From positions 124,001-188,000 of the forward strand of contig BMWJ01000009.1 in the NCBI GenBank assembly GCA_014651175.1: a DNA stretch of 64,000 nt, given 5' to 3'. This stretch comes from Streptomyces clavifer. Lineage in GTDB: Bacteria > Actinomycetota > Actinomycetes > Streptomycetales > Streptomycetaceae. Position numbers and translations under genes: made by a program. The first letter of the stretch is position 1, and each line of letters opens with the position of its first letter. Under the pieces are notes generated by a model. It made no database searches and was not told the origin of the DNA. It saw only the letters and a program-made list of their open reading frames with translations. Below, piece by piece: positions 9,069-18,466 of the stretch.

Positions 9069-9671
9069 TCAGTCGGCGGCGGCCCGTTCGGTCAGTTCCG
9101 ACCAGACCTTGCGGACCTGCGGTTCCAGGTCCTCCAGTGGTCCGTCGTTGTCGACGACCAGATCGGCGACGGCCAGCCGCTCCTCGCGCGCCGCCTGCGC
9201 CGCCATCCGGGCGCGGGCGTCGGCCTCGGTCATGCCCCGCAGCCGCACGAGCCGGTCGAGCTGGGTCTCCGGGGACGCGTCCACGACCACGACCAGGTCG
9301 TAGAGCGGTGCGAGACCGTTCTCGGTGAGGAGCGGGACGTCATGGACGACCACCGCGTCGGGGCCGGCGGCCTTCTCCAGTTCGGCGGACCGGGCACCGA
9401 CGAGCGGATGGACGAGGGCGTTGAGCGCGGCCAGGCGCGCGGGGTCGGCGAAGACGATCGCGCCGAGCGCGGGCCGGTCCAGGGTCCCGTCGGCCGCCAG
9501 GATGCCGGGACCGAAGGTCTCGACGACGGACGCGAGCCCCGGGGTGCCGGGCTCGACGACCTCACGCGCGATCCGGTCCGCGTCGACCAGTACGGCCCCG
9601 TAGCTCACGAGCAGCCGTGACACTTCGCTCTTGCCGGCGCCGATCCCGCCGGTCAGGCCCACTTTCAGCAT
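9069..9671 (-). CDS. coaE: Dephospho-CoA kinase
   Basis: A 200-aa P-loop kinase that phosphorylates the 3'-OH of dephospho-CoA, the last step of coenzyme A synthesis, in the cytoplasm. The Walker A GGIGAGKS lies at residues 8-15, followed by the family signature [14 protein letters not shown] and a later [11 protein letters not shown] (lid/CoA-binding region). The length matches the usual 200-aa enzyme. It lies downstream of the PAC2 gene on the same strand with a gap of about 45 bp, so a shared transcript is plausible. Confidence 0.96.
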   Translation of the reverse strand: MLKVGLTGGIGAGKSEVSRLLVSYGAVLVDADRIAREVVEPGTPGLASVVETFGPGILAADGTLDRPALGAIVFADPARLAALNALVHPLVGARSAELEKAAGPDAVVVHDVPLLTENGLAPLYDLVVVVDASPETQLDRLVRLRGMTEADARARMAAQAAREERLAVADLVVDNDGPLEDLEPQVRKVWSELTERAAAD

Positions 9672-9714
9672 GCGCCGAGCCTAGCCGTCGGCCCGGTCGG
9701 CCGTCCTTCACCCC

Positions 9715-10653
9715 TCAGGAATCGCCCTCGCGTTCGGCAAGGAAACGTTCGAATTCAAGACCGATCTCGTCCGCCGAGGGAAGATCGGCGGGTTCCGCGA
9801 CGAGATTGCCCCGGGTCTCGGAGCCCGCGACCGCGTCGTACTGGTGCTCCAGCCCTTCGACCAGCGCCACGAGCTCCTCGTCGCCCTGCCCGATCTGCCG
9901 GTCGATCTCTGTCTGGGTACGGTGTGCCTCGGTGCGCAGCGTGTGCGCGACGCCCGGCAGGACCAGACCGGTCGCCGCGGTGACCGCCTCCAGGGCGGTG
10001 AGCGCCGCGTCCGGGTACGCGGACCGGGCGACGTAGTGCGGCACGTGGGCGGCGACACCGAGGACGTCATGACCGGATTCCATCAGCCGGTACTCGACGA
10101 GGGATTCGGCGGAGCCGGGCACCTGTGCCTCGTCGAAGGGGCTGCGGTGTCCGGGCATGAGATCGGTCCGGTTGCCGTGCGGGGTGAGGCCGACCGGCCG
10201 GGTGTGCGGAACGCCCATGGGGATGCCGTGGAAGTTGACCGCGAGACGCACACCGAGCCGCTCCACGATCTGCTCGACGGCGGCGGCGAACCTCTCCCAC
10301 TCCACGTCGGGCTCGGGACCGGACAGCAGCAGGAAGGGCGCACCCGTGGCGTCCTGCACCACCCGGACGTCCAGCGTCGGCGCCTCGAACGCCGTCCAGC
10401 GGTCGCGCCGGAAGGTCAGCAGCGGGCGTCGCGCCCGGTAGTCGACCAGCCGGTCGTGGTCGAAGCGGGCCACGATCTGGTGCGGCAGCGTCTCGAGCAG
10501 GCCGTCGACGATCTGCTCGCCGGTCTCACCCGCGTCGATGTACCCGTCGAAGTGGTAGAGCATGACCAGGCCGGCCGACTCCTGGGCGAGCGCCATGTCG
10601 ACGACGGCCAGGCCCTTCGGCTCCCATTCGTACAAACTCTGCGGATCAGGCAC
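9715..10653 (-). CDS. PAC2 family protein (proteasome-assembly-chaperone-like)
   Basis: A 312-aa PAC2-domain protein, the actinobacterial relative of eukaryotic proteasome assembly chaperone 2. Typical stretches are [15 protein letters not shown] at the N-terminus, [36 protein letters not shown] and [22 protein letters not shown]. The GTG at 10653 is chosen because GAGGAG lies 8 nt upstream; the open frame continues to 10785 but is not family-like. The C-terminus is acidic and ends FLAEREGDS. Its role in the actinomycete proteasome is not established. Confidence 0.88.
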   Translation of the reverse strand: MPDPQSLYEWEPKGLAVVDMALAQESAGLVMLYHFDGYIDAGETGEQIVDGLLETLPHQIVARFDHDRLVDYRARRPLLTFRRDRWTAFEAPTLDVRVVQDATGAPFLLLSGPEPDVEWERFAAAVEQIVERLGVRLAVNFHGIPMGVPHTRPVGLTPHGNRTDLMPGHRSPFDEAQVPGSAESLVEYRLMESGHDVLGVAAHVPHYVARSAYPDAALTALEAVTAATGLVLPGVAHTLRTEAHRTQTEIDRQIGQGDEELVALVEGLEHQYDAVAGSETRGNLVAEPADLPSADEIGLEFERFLAEREGDS

Positions 10654-11107
10654 GGTTACCGCTCCTCCTCGTGTTCCTGCACAAGAACACCCCGTGGGTC
10701 CCGGGCATTCCCGGCCGTCCCACTTTCCGCGGCGCGGGGCCGACCGGCCCGCGCGCCCACCGGCGTGTGTCCGGCCGTCAGACACCCGCTCCGCACGCCC
10801 TGTTCACCCCGCGGCCGGGGCAGCGGTCCAGACCCTGATGCGCCCGTGGCCCACCCCTGCCGTCTCGGGCAGCCGATTCAGGGACTCGCCCCACATGCGT
10901 ATCCGTGTGCGAGACCCTCCGGTCCTTCGACGGGAAGGCACCCCCATGCACATCCGCGCGCCGCTCCCGCCCTGCCGGCCCTCGCGCTCTCCACCGTGCG
11001 GGACCGGCCCTCGCCACGGCCGGCGGCGCACGGGCCGGTGGCCCCTGAGCGGGCCGCCGTACGCAGGGCCGGACCCGCACGGCATGCGGCCCCGGCCCCG
11101 GAGACAT
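10654..11107. other. Intergenic gap with possible remnant of a secreted-peptide gene
   Basis: No convincing gene. An ATG at 10946 is preceded by GGAAGG at a good spacing and starts MHIRAPLP, but the frame then becomes Cys/Arg/Pro-rich; shifting frame after about eight codons gives LPALALSTV, which looks like the continuation of a Streptomyces signal peptide. This could be a decayed small secreted protein gene or coincidence. Confidence 0.25.
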
Positions 11108-11145
11108 GAGTGAGGCCCGCCCCCCGAAGGGAGCGGGCCTCACTC
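11108..11145 (-). terminator. rpsA terminator
   Basis: Perfect 13-bp stem (11108-11120 with 11133-11145) around a 12-nt loop, 47 bp after the rpsA stop codon. It is strong and GC-rich, as expected for a highly expressed ribosomal gene. Confidence 0.8.
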
Positions 11146-11191
11146 ACAGCCCTACAGCTACTGCAGCCGATGAGCGGCTGGGGTCAGAGCG

Positions 11192-12709
11192 TCAGCTCTG
11201 GCCGCCGGCCAGCTTCTCGCGCAGGGCGGCCAGGGCCTCGTCCGACGCCAGGGCGCCGGAGTTGTCCGCGGACTCCGAGGAGTACGAACCGCCGCCGCCA
11301 CCGCTGCCGCCGGAGGCAGCCGGGGCAGCGCCGGCCGGGGCGGCTGCGCCCTCGGCCGCAGCGGCCTCGTCGGCCTCGCGGGACTTGATGACCTGGGCCT
11401 GGTGCTGCTCGAAGCGCGTCTGCGCCTCGGCGTACTGGGTCTCCCAGACCTCACGCTGCGACTCGAAGCCCTCGAGCCAGTCGTTGGTCTCGGGGTCGAA
11501 GCCCTCGGGGTAGATGTAGTTGCCCTGGTCGTCGTAGGACGCGGCCATGCCGTACAGGGTCGGGTCGAACTCGACCGAGGCCGGGTCCCCACCGAAGGCC
11601 TCGTTGGCCTGCTTCAGCGAGAGGCTGATGCGACGGCGCTCGAGGTCGATGTCGATGACCTTGACGAAGATCTCGTCGTTGACCTGGACGACCTGCTCCG
11701 GGATCTCCACGTGGCGCTCGGCCAGCTCGGAGATGTGGACCAGGCCCTCGATGCCCTCGTCGACGCGCACGAACGCACCGAACGGAACGAGCTTGGTGAC
11801 CTTACCGGGAACGACCTGCCCGATCTGGTGCGTACGGGCGAACTGCTGCCACGGGTCTTCCTGCGTCGCCTTGAGCGACAGCGAGACGCGCTCGCGGTCC
11901 ATGTCGACGTCGAGGACCTCGACGGTGACTTCCTGACCGACCTCGACGACCTCGGAGGGGTGGTCGATGTGCTTCCAGGACAGCTCGGAGACGTGCACGA
12001 GACCGTCGACGCCACCCAGGTCCACGAAGGCACCGAAGTTGACGATCGAGGAGACGACGCCGGAGCGGACCTGACCCTTCTGGAGGGTCGTGAGGAACGT
12101 CTGGCGCACCTCGGACTGGGTCTGCTCGAGCCAGGCACGGCGGGACAGGACCACGTTGTTGCGGTTCTTGTCCAGCTCGATGATCTTGGCCTCGAGCTCC
12201 TTGCCCACGTAGGGCTGGAGGTCGCGGACACGACGCATCTCGACGAGCGACGCCGGGAGGAAGCCACGGAGGCCGATGTCGAGGATGAGACCACCCTTGA
12301 CGACCTCGATGACGGTACCGGTGACGATGCCGTCTTCTTCCTTGATCTTCTCGATGGTGCCCCAGGCACGCTCGTACTGAGCGCGCTTCTTCGAGAGGAT
12401 CAGGCGGCCTTCCTTGTCCTCCTTCTGGAGAACCAGGGCCTCGATCTCGTCGCCGACCTTGACGACCTCGTTCGGGTCGACGTCGTGCTTGATCGAGAGC
12501 TCGCGGCTCGGAATGACACCTTCGGTCTTGTAACCGATGTCGAGGAGGACCTCGTCGCGGTCAACCTTGACGATGACTCCGTCAACGATGTCGCCGTCGT
12601 TGAAGTACTTGATCGTCTCGTCGATCGCCGCGAGGAACGCGTCCGCGTCGCCGATGTCGTTGACCGCAACCTGCGGAGTGGTGGCGGTGGTCTCGGTGCT
12701 GCTCGTCAT
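11192..12709 (-). CDS. rpsA: 30S ribosomal protein S1
   Basis: A 505-aa S1 protein with four successive S1 RNA-binding (OB-fold) domains at about residues 35-105, 125-190, 207-280 and 293-365; the last two contain GAFVDLGGVDGLVHVSELSW and GAFVRVDEGIEGLVHISEL. The C-terminal 120 residues are acidic to Ala/Gly/Ser-rich and end in a Gly stretch, typical of actinobacterial S1. It binds mRNA on the 30S subunit and helps start translation. Single gene between a strong promoter (12907-12935) and a strong terminator, with a leader of about 190 nt. Confidence 0.98.
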   Translation of the reverse strand: MTSSTETTATTPQVAVNDIGDADAFLAAIDETIKYFNDGDIVDGVIVKVDRDEVLLDIGYKTEGVIPSRELSIKHDVDPNEVVKVGDEIEALVLQKEDKEGRLILSKKRAQYERAWGTIEKIKEEDGIVTGTVIEVVKGGLILDIGLRGFLPASLVEMRRVRDLQPYVGKELEAKIIELDKNRNNVVLSRRAWLEQTQSEVRQTFLTTLQKGQVRSGVVSSIVNFGAFVDLGGVDGLVHVSELSWKHIDHPSEVVEVGQEVTVEVLDVDMDRERVSLSLKATQEDPWQQFARTHQIGQVVPGKVTKLVPFGAFVRVDEGIEGLVHISELAERHVEIPEQVVQVNDEIFVKVIDIDLERRRISLSLKQANEAFGGDPASVEFDPTLYGMAASYDDQGNYIYPEGFDPETNDWLEGFESQREVWETQYAEAQTRFEQHQAQVIKSREADEAAAAEGAAAPAGAAPAASGGSGGGGGSYSSESADNSGALASDEALAALREKLAGGQS

Positions 12710-13099
12710 GTGGGAAAGGGCTCCGGTACGGACAGTGAGTCGTAGGTACTGCTACGCCGAAAGCCCGTATCGCCTCTGCAGAAGCCGGACAGCCTGGAGA
12801 ACACCCAACCTGGACCGGAAAGGCGCCTCGACAACCGAGGGGACATGCAACAGACGCGAGCGCGGCCTGCTAGGTCTGAGGCGCGCAGGCTCGCAGCGCA
12901 ACTTGTAGCATACGGGGGCAGCCGGACAGGGTCAATGCGCGAAGGCGCACACCCGGGGCGCAACGCCCCGATCCCGGTACAACTCACGTCCACCGGGGCC
13001 ACATCGGCCCCTCGGTGTGTCGCACGCGTCCGGACGTACCCGTACGGCCGGGAGGACACCGCGCGCGACGGGTGAAGGCAAACTACAACGACGGGCACG
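12710..13099. other. rpsA leader and divergent promoter region
   Basis: The 390 bp between rpsA and the divergent methyltransferase hold the rpsA leader (about 12710-12900) and promoter. The leader has no ORF of note. An autogenous S1-binding leader is known for E. coli rpsA; whether this leader does the same is only a guess. Confidence 0.5.
12907..12935 (-). promoter_or_regulatory. Putative HrdB-type promoter of rpsA
   Basis: On the minus strand a -35 TTGACC (12930-12935) and a -10 TATGCT (12907-12912) are separated by exactly 17 bp, a near-consensus vegetative promoter. Transcription should start near 12900, giving a 190-nt leader. Confidence 0.7.
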
Positions 13100-13924
13100 A
13101 TGAGCCAAGAGACCTACGACTCCGAACCTGAAGCGACGCGCCGGGAAGCCGGTGAAGCGGAGAGCAGCCGGGCAAGTCGCGGCTGGTGGGACCGGAACGC
13201 CGACGAGTACCAGAGCGACCACGGGGCCTTCCTCGGCGACGACCGCTTCGTCTGGGGCCCGGAGGGGCTCGACGAGGCGGACGCCGCCCTGCTGGGCCCC
13301 GCGTCCGCACTGAAGGGCCGGGACGTCCTGGAGATCGGCTCGGGCGCCGCCCAGTGTTCACGCTGGCTGGCCGCGCAGGGCGCCCGCCCGGTGGCCCTGG
13401 ACCTCTCCCACCGCCAGCTCCAGCACGCGCTGCGGATCGGCGACGGCGTCCCGCTCGTGGAGGCGGACGCCGGCCTGCTGCCGTTCCGGGACGGCTCCTT
13501 CGACCTGGCCTGCTCCGCCTACGGCGCGGTGCCCTTCGTCGCCGACCCCGTACAGGTGTTCCGCGAGGTGCGCCGGGTGCTGCGACCCGGGGGCCGCTGG
13601 GTGTTCTCGGTGACGCACCCGATCCGCTGGGCGTTCCCCGACGAGCCTGGCCCCGAGGGGCTCTCGGTCGCCGCCTCCTACTTCGACCGGGTGCCGTACG
13701 TCGAGCAGGACGAGCGGGGCGACGCGGTGTACGTCGAGCACCACAGGACGCTCGGCGACCGGATCCGGGACGTGGTGGCGGGCGGTTTCCGGCTGGTCGA
13801 CCTGGTGGAGCCGGAGTGGCCCGCGTGGAACCACCAGGAGTGGGGAGGCTGGTCCCCCCTGCGCGGCCATCTCATCCCCGGGACGGCGATCTTCGTCTGC
13901 GAACGGGACGAGCCGCAGGTGTGA
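13100..13924 (+). CDS. Class I SAM-dependent methyltransferase
   Basis: A 274-aa methyltransferase. After a polar N-terminus, a WWDRNADEYQSDHG segment precedes motif I DVLEIGSGAAQCSRWLA (about 76-92), motif II PVALDLSHRQL and post-I SFDLACSAYGAVPFV; VLRPGGRWVFSVTHP is the motif III strand. The architecture matches the actinobacterial methyltransferase family found next to hrpB. The substrate is unknown. It is divergent from rpsA. Confidence 0.88.
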   Translation: MSQETYDSEPEATRREAGEAESSRASRGWWDRNADEYQSDHGAFLGDDRFVWGPEGLDEADAALLGPASALKGRDVLEIGSGAAQCSRWLAAQGARPVALDLSHRQLQHALRIGDGVPLVEADAGLLPFRDGSFDLACSAYGAVPFVADPVQVFREVRRVLRPGGRWVFSVTHPIRWAFPDEPGPEGLSVAASYFDRVPYVEQDERGDAVYVEHHRTLGDRIRDVVAGGFRLVDLVEPEWPAWNHQEWGGWSPLRGHLIPGTAIFVCERDEPQV

Positions 13925-13959
13925 GGGACCCCCGGTCGTCAGGTGTGAGGGACCCCCGG
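13916..13959. repeat. 20-bp direct repeat across the methyltransferase stop codon
   Basis: Two identical 20-bp copies, 13916-13935 and 13940-13959, four bases apart. The first contains the stop codon of the upstream methyltransferase gene and the second lies in the gap before hrpB. It looks like a small tandem duplication. Confidence 0.8.
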
Positions 13960-13993
13960 CCCGCGTGAGGGGCGGGCGTACGAGACTGGGGGC

Positions 13994-16492
13994 GTGATCC
14001 GCACCGACGCCCTGGACCAGCTGCCCGTACGCACCGCCCTGCCCGCCCTGGAGCGGGCGCTCGACGACCGGGGGGTGGCCGTGCTCTGCGCACCCCCCGG
14101 GACCGGCAAGACGACCCTCGTCCCGCTGGTGCTCGCCGGACTGGCCGGCGGCGGCCCGGTGCGCCGGGTCCTCGTCGCCGAGCCCCGGCGCATCGCGGCC
14201 CGGGCGGCGGCACGCCGGATGGCGTGGCTGCTCGGGGAACGGACCGGCGAACGGGTCGGCTTCACGGTGCGCGGGGAGCGCGTCGTGGGGCGCGACACGG
14301 TGGTGGAGGTCGTGACCACCGGGGTGCTGCTCCAGCGGCTGCAGCGCGACCAGGAGCTGGCCGGCGTCGACGTGGTGATCATCGACGAGTGCCACGAACG
14401 GCATCTGGACGCGGACACGGTCGCCGCGTTCCTCCTCGACGTACGGGGCGCGATCAGGCCCGATCTGCGTCTGGTCGCGGCGTCGGCGACGACGGACGCG
14501 GAGGGCTGGTCCCGTCTGCTGGGCGATGCCCCGGTGATCGAGGCGCAGGGTGTGTCCCATCCGGTCGAGGTGGTGTGGGCGCCGCCGGCCGGCTCCGTGC
14601 GCCCGCCGCACGGGATGAGGGTCGATCCCGCGCTGCTGACGCACGTGGCCGCCGTGGTGCGCCGGGCGCTCGCCGAGCGGGAGGGCGACGTGCTGTGCTT
14701 CCTGCCCGGCGTCGGGGAGATCGGCCGGGTGGCCGGGCAGCTCGCCGGGGTGGGCGCGGAGGTGCTCCAGGTGCACGGGCGGGCGCCCGCGGCCGTCCAG
14801 GACGCGGTGCTGGCCGGGTCGTCGGACCAGCGCCGGGTGGTACTGGCGACGTCCGTGGCGGAGTCCTCCCTCACCGTGCCCGGCGTGCGGGTGGTCGTGG
14901 ACTCCGGGCTGGCCAGGGAGCCGCGCACCGACCACGCCCGGGGCCTGAGCGCGCTGACGACCGTGCGGGCGTCGCAGGCGGCCGGGCGGCAGCGGGCGGG
15001 CCGGGCGGGGCGCGAGGCGCCGGGCGCCGTGTACCGCTGCTGGGAGCAGGCGGAGGACGGGCGGCTCGCCCGGTTCCCGTCACCGGAGATCAGGGTGGCC
15101 GATCTGACGGCGTTCGCACTGCAGGCGGCGTGCTGGGGCGATCCTGACGCCACCGGCTTGGCGCTGCTCGATCCACCGCCTGCCGGGGCCATGGGCGCCG
15201 CCCGGGAGGTACTGACGGCGGTGGGCGCGGTGGACGCGGCGGGGCGGGTCACCGAGCGGGGTGTGCGGATGTCCCGGCTCGGCCTGCACCCGAGGCTGGC
15301 ACGGGCCCTGCTGGACGGCGCCGACGAGGTGGGCGGGCGGCAGGCCGCGGAGGTGGTCGCGCTGTTGAGCGAGGAGCCGCCGCGGGAGTACGGCGACGAT
15401 CTGGCCGCGGCCCTGCGGACGGCGCGGCGCGGCGGGGACGGTTACGCGGCGCGCTGGCGGCAGGAGGTGCGGCGGCTGTCGTCCTCGCTCGACCGGCCCG
15501 GCGGCCCGGGGGCTTCGGCCGACACGGCCGCGGGGCTGGTCGCGGCGCTGGCGTTCCCGGAGCGCGTGGCGCGGGCCCGGGGCGAGGGGACGTTCCTGAT
15601 GGTCTCCGGCACGGGCGCTGAGCTCCGGGACGGATCGGGGCTGCGCAGTGCGCCGTGGCTGGCCGTCGCGGTGGCCGACCGGCCCGCTCACGCGGCGTCC
15701 GCCCGGGTGCGGCTGGCGGCGGTCGTCGACCAGGACACGGCGCGGCTGGCCGCCGGGCACCTGCGGTTCTCGGGGGAGGAGGTCCGCTGGGTCGACGGCG
15801 ACGTGGTGGCCCGTTCCGTGGAGCGGCTCGGGGCCGTCGAGCTGTCGGTCCGCGCACTGGAGCGGCCGGCGCCGGAGCTGGTGCGCGGGGCGCTGCTGGA
15901 GGGGCTGCGGCGCGAGGGCCCCGAGCTGCTGCGGTGGACCCGGGACAGCGAGCAGCTGCGGCTGCGGCTCGCCTTCCTGCACCGGGTGCTGGGGGCGCCG
16001 TGGCCCGATGTGTCGGAGGGCGCGCTGCTGTCGCGTGCCGGGGAGTGGCTGGAGCCCGAGCTGTCGCGGGCGCGGCGCCGTCCGGATCTGGCGCGGATCG
16101 ACGCCGGGCAGGCACTGCGCCGACTGCTGCCGTGGGCGACGGGCGATGCCGCCCGGCTCGACGAGCTGGCCCCGGAGCGGATCGCGGTGCCGAGCGGGTC
16201 GAGGATCCGGGTGGAGTACGGCGGTGAGCAGCCCGTCCTCGCGGTGAAGCTGCAGGAACTGTTCGGACTGCGGGAGACGCCCAGGGTGGCCGGGGTGCCC
16301 GTCCTGGTGCACCTCCTCTCCCCCGCCGGACGCCCCGCGGCGGTCACCGCGGATCTGGCGTCGTTCTGGCGCGAGGGCTACCGGGCGGTCCGGGCCGAGC
16401 TGCGCGGCCGGTACCCGAAGCACCCGTGGCCGGAGGACCCGACGACGGTGGAGGCGACCCGCTTCACGTCGGCGCGGCTGCGCAGGGACTGA
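13994..16492 (+). CDS. hrpB: ATP-dependent helicase HrpB
   Basis: An 832-aa DEAH/RHA-type helicase. Walker A PPGTGKTT is near residue 37, motif Ia is VAEPRRIAARAAARRMA, and motif II is IIDECHERHLD (the DECH variant usual in HrpB). The helicase-C region contains LATSVAESSLTVPGVRVVVDSG and the motif VI QAAGRQRAGRAGREAPG, followed by the HrpB C-terminal domain. The length fits the family. HrpB's RNA substrate is poorly known in bacteria. The start is GTG 13994, giving VIRTDALDQLPVR, which matches the family's usual beginning. Confidence 0.94.
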   Translation: MIRTDALDQLPVRTALPALERALDDRGVAVLCAPPGTGKTTLVPLVLAGLAGGGPVRRVLVAEPRRIAARAAARRMAWLLGERTGERVGFTVRGERVVGRDTVVEVVTTGVLLQRLQRDQELAGVDVVIIDECHERHLDADTVAAFLLDVRGAIRPDLRLVAASATTDAEGWSRLLGDAPVIEAQGVSHPVEVVWAPPAGSVRPPHGMRVDPALLTHVAAVVRRALAEREGDVLCFLPGVGEIGRVAGQLAGVGAEVLQVHGRAPAAVQDAVLAGSSDQRRVVLATSVAESSLTVPGVRVVVDSGLAREPRTDHARGLSALTTVRASQAAGRQRAGRAGREAPGAVYRCWEQAEDGRLARFPSPEIRVADLTAFALQAACWGDPDATGLALLDPPPAGAMGAAREVLTAVGAVDAAGRVTERGVRMSRLGLHPRLARALLDGADEVGGRQAAEVVALLSEEPPREYGDDLAAALRTARRGGDGYAARWRQEVRRLSSSLDRPGGPGASADTAAGLVAALAFPERVARARGEGTFLMVSGTGAELRDGSGLRSAPWLAVAVADRPAHAASARVRLAAVVDQDTARLAAGHLRFSGEEVRWVDGDVVARSVERLGAVELSVRALERPAPELVRGALLEGLRREGPELLRWTRDSEQLRLRLAFLHRVLGAPWPDVSEGALLSRAGEWLEPELSRARRRPDLARIDAGQALRRLLPWATGDAARLDELAPERIAVPSGSRIRVEYGGEQPVLAVKLQELFGLRETPRVAGVPVLVHLLSPAGRPAAVTADLASFWREGYRAVRAELRGRYPKHPWPEDPTTVEATRFTSARLRRD

Positions 16493-16508
16493 CGGGGCGG
16501 AGCGGTGC

Positions 16509-16544
16509 GGAGCAGCCCCCGGCCGGACGGCCGGGGGCTGCTCC
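16509..16544. terminator. Bidirectional terminator between hrpB and the transglycosylase gene
   Basis: Perfect 16-bp stem (16509-16524 with 16529-16544) and a 4-nt loop, between two convergent genes. It can serve both. Confidence 0.85.
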
Positions 16545-16574
16545 CACGGTGGTGCGGGTCGAGCGGCGTACCGG

Positions 16575-18278
16575 TCAGGCGGCCGGCGCCGCCTCGACCG
16601 TGAGCTCGACGTCGAGCGTGACGCCGCTCGCGGTGGTGAGCCGGAGCGTGTAGGTGCCCGCGGCGCCGTCGGCGAAGATCTTCGGGAGCTTCAGGACTCC
16701 GTCGGCGCCGGTCCTCAGGCCCGTCAACGTGCGGACGGGTTCACCGGCCGCGTCCTCGAAGTACGGGCCCTTGTCGTTCTCGGCGGGCTCGTCCCCCTCG
16801 GTGATCATCGTGGCGGTGACCGCGGTGTCCGCGAGGCCCGTCCCCTTGTACGTCGCCCTGACCTCGACCGTGTCGGCGAACTCGGTGCCTGCGACGGCGC
16901 TCAGGGCCTTGTCGTCGGTACGGCTGAGGGCGTCCGCCTGCCGGGCGGTGACAGCGGCGGCGTAGGTGAGGGTGCGCGGCTTGGCGGTGCCCGCGACCGC
17001 CGTCACCTTGAATCCGCCCGTCTTCTCGCCCGCCGTCAGGACGGGGGCGGTGGCGGTGCCGTCCGCGCCGGTGGACAGCGTGACCGTGGTCCGGCCGCCG
17101 GCGAAGCGGGCGTCGGTGTCACCGGTGATCGCGAAGGTGACCGAGATCTTGGCCAGCGGGGCGCCCGCGGTGTTCTTCGCCCGTACCCTGACGCGCTCGG
17201 CGAAGGCCTCGCCCGCCGTGGCGGAGAGGGTGCCGGTGCCCGCGTTCTCGATGCCGCCGAACGTCTCGGACGGAGCGGGGGGAGTCGTCGGAGGCTTGGT
17301 CGGCGGTGTCGTGGGGGGCTTCGTCGGCGGTGTGGTCGGCGGCTTGACCGGAGGCTTGGCCGGAGGCTTCGGCGGGGTGGGGTCCGGGCTCGGGGTCGCA
17401 CCGCCGCCGGAGGGGGGTGTCGGGGACGGCACGGGTGACGGGCCGGACGATCCGCTGCCCGGGCCGGCCGGAAGGACACCGGTGCCGTCCGGGACCTCGT
17501 GGGTGCCGCGCTGGTAGAAGTCGAACCAGGAGCGCACCGTCCGCAGGTACTCCCGCGAGCGGTTGTAGCTCAGCACCGCACCGTCGAGGTCCGCGGCGGT
17601 GCCCAGGTCGCGGGTGCCCGCGCAGAGGTAGCGCCCGGCGGCCAGCGCCGCGTCGTAGATGTTGTTGGGGTCCTTGCGTCCGTCGCCGTTGCCGTCCTGG
17701 CCCCAGGTGGCCCAGGTCTGCGGGATGAACTGCATCGGGCCGACCGCGCGGTCGTGCGTCGAGTCCCCGTCGTACGCGCCGCCGTCACTGTCCCTGATCA
17801 GGGCGAAGCCCTGCCCGTTGAGGGCCGGCCCGAGGATCGGGGAGAACGTGGTGCCGTTGTCGTCGACCTTGCCGCCGCGCGCCTGGCCGGACTCGACCTT
17901 GCCGATCGCGGCGAGGAGCTGCCACGGCAGGCGGCAGGCGGCGTCGGTGCTCGCGAGATCCTGCTCGGCCTTCTTGTACGCCGCCAGGATCGTGGCGGGT
18001 ATGCCCGCCTCCGCACTGCCCGTCACCGGTAGATTCACGGACGAACCGGGCTTGTTGGGCGTCGTGAGTGGCGGCAGGTCCGTGTGGTAGGGCGAGTTGC
18101 CCGTGGCCGCGCTGTCGCCGGACGGGGTCGTCCCGGCTGCCGCCGGGTCACCGCCCGCCGTGCTCCCTGCCAAGGGCGCCGCGGGAGCTTGCGAGGCGGA
18201 GAGGGCTGCCACCGCGGCGGCGGCCACCGCGGTGGTGGTGGCCCCCCTGCGCAGCCGGCGGCCGAATTGCGCTGCCAT
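16575..18278 (-). CDS. Secreted lytic murein transglycosylase with Pro-rich linker and Ig-like repeats
   Basis: A 567-aa exported peptidoglycan lyase. The signal peptide occupies about residues 1-34 (RRLRRG, Ala-rich core, APAAP). The SLT/MltB-like catalytic domain (about 90-265) has the catalytic Glu in GKVESG (E129) and the family motif AVGPMQFIPQTWATWGQDGNGDG. Next is a Pro/Thr/Lys linker (about 275-345) with repeated TKPPTTPP. Two Ig-like beta-sandwich repeats follow (about 345-450 and 450-565), each starting with a FAERV/FADTV-type strand. The linker probably spans the wall and the Ig repeats may bind a surface partner. It is convergent with hrpB. Confidence 0.9.
   Translation of the reverse strand: MAAQFGRRLRRGATTTAVAAAAVAALSASQAPAAPLAGSTAGGDPAAAGTTPSGDSAATGNSPYHTDLPPLTTPNKPGSSVNLPVTGSAEAGIPATILAAYKKAEQDLASTDAACRLPWQLLAAIGKVESGQARGGKVDDNGTTFSPILGPALNGQGFALIRDSDGGAYDGDSTHDRAVGPMQFIPQTWATWGQDGNGDGRKDPNNIYDAALAAGRYLCAGTRDLGTAADLDGAVLSYNRSREYLRTVRSWFDFYQRGTHEVPDGTGVLPAGPGSGSSGPSPVPSPTPPSGGGATPSPDPTPPKPPAKPPVKPPTTPPTKPPTTPPTKPPTTPPAPSETFGGIENAGTGTLSATAGEAFAERVRVRAKNTAGAPLAKISVTFAITGDTDARFAGGRTTVTLSTGADGTATAPVLTAGEKTGGFKVTAVAGTAKPRTLTYAAAVTARQADALSRTDDKALSAVAGTEFADTVEVRATYKGTGLADTAVTATMITEGDEPAENDKGPYFEDAAGEPVRTLTGLRTGADGVLKLPKIFADGAAGTYTLRLTTASGVTLDVELTVEAAPAA
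17278..17375. repeat. Coding repeat: Pro/Thr/Lys linker
   Basis: Imperfect tandem DNA repeats encoding PTKPPTTP units inside the transglycosylase gene. They are likely to vary in copy number between strains. Confidence 0.7.
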
Positions 18279-18466
18279 ACGTTCTGGTCCCTCCCCGTCG
18301 ACGGCTGTTCGCGCTCCCCAGCGCGAGGACTCAGGCGACCCTACGGCAACGGGCGCCGCCCGAACACCGGCCCATGAACGGTTCTTACCGTATTTTCACC
18401 TTCCCGTCGGCACGTTGTACGACGACCCGGACGGAACGGTGACGAAGACTCAGTGATACTGCCGTC

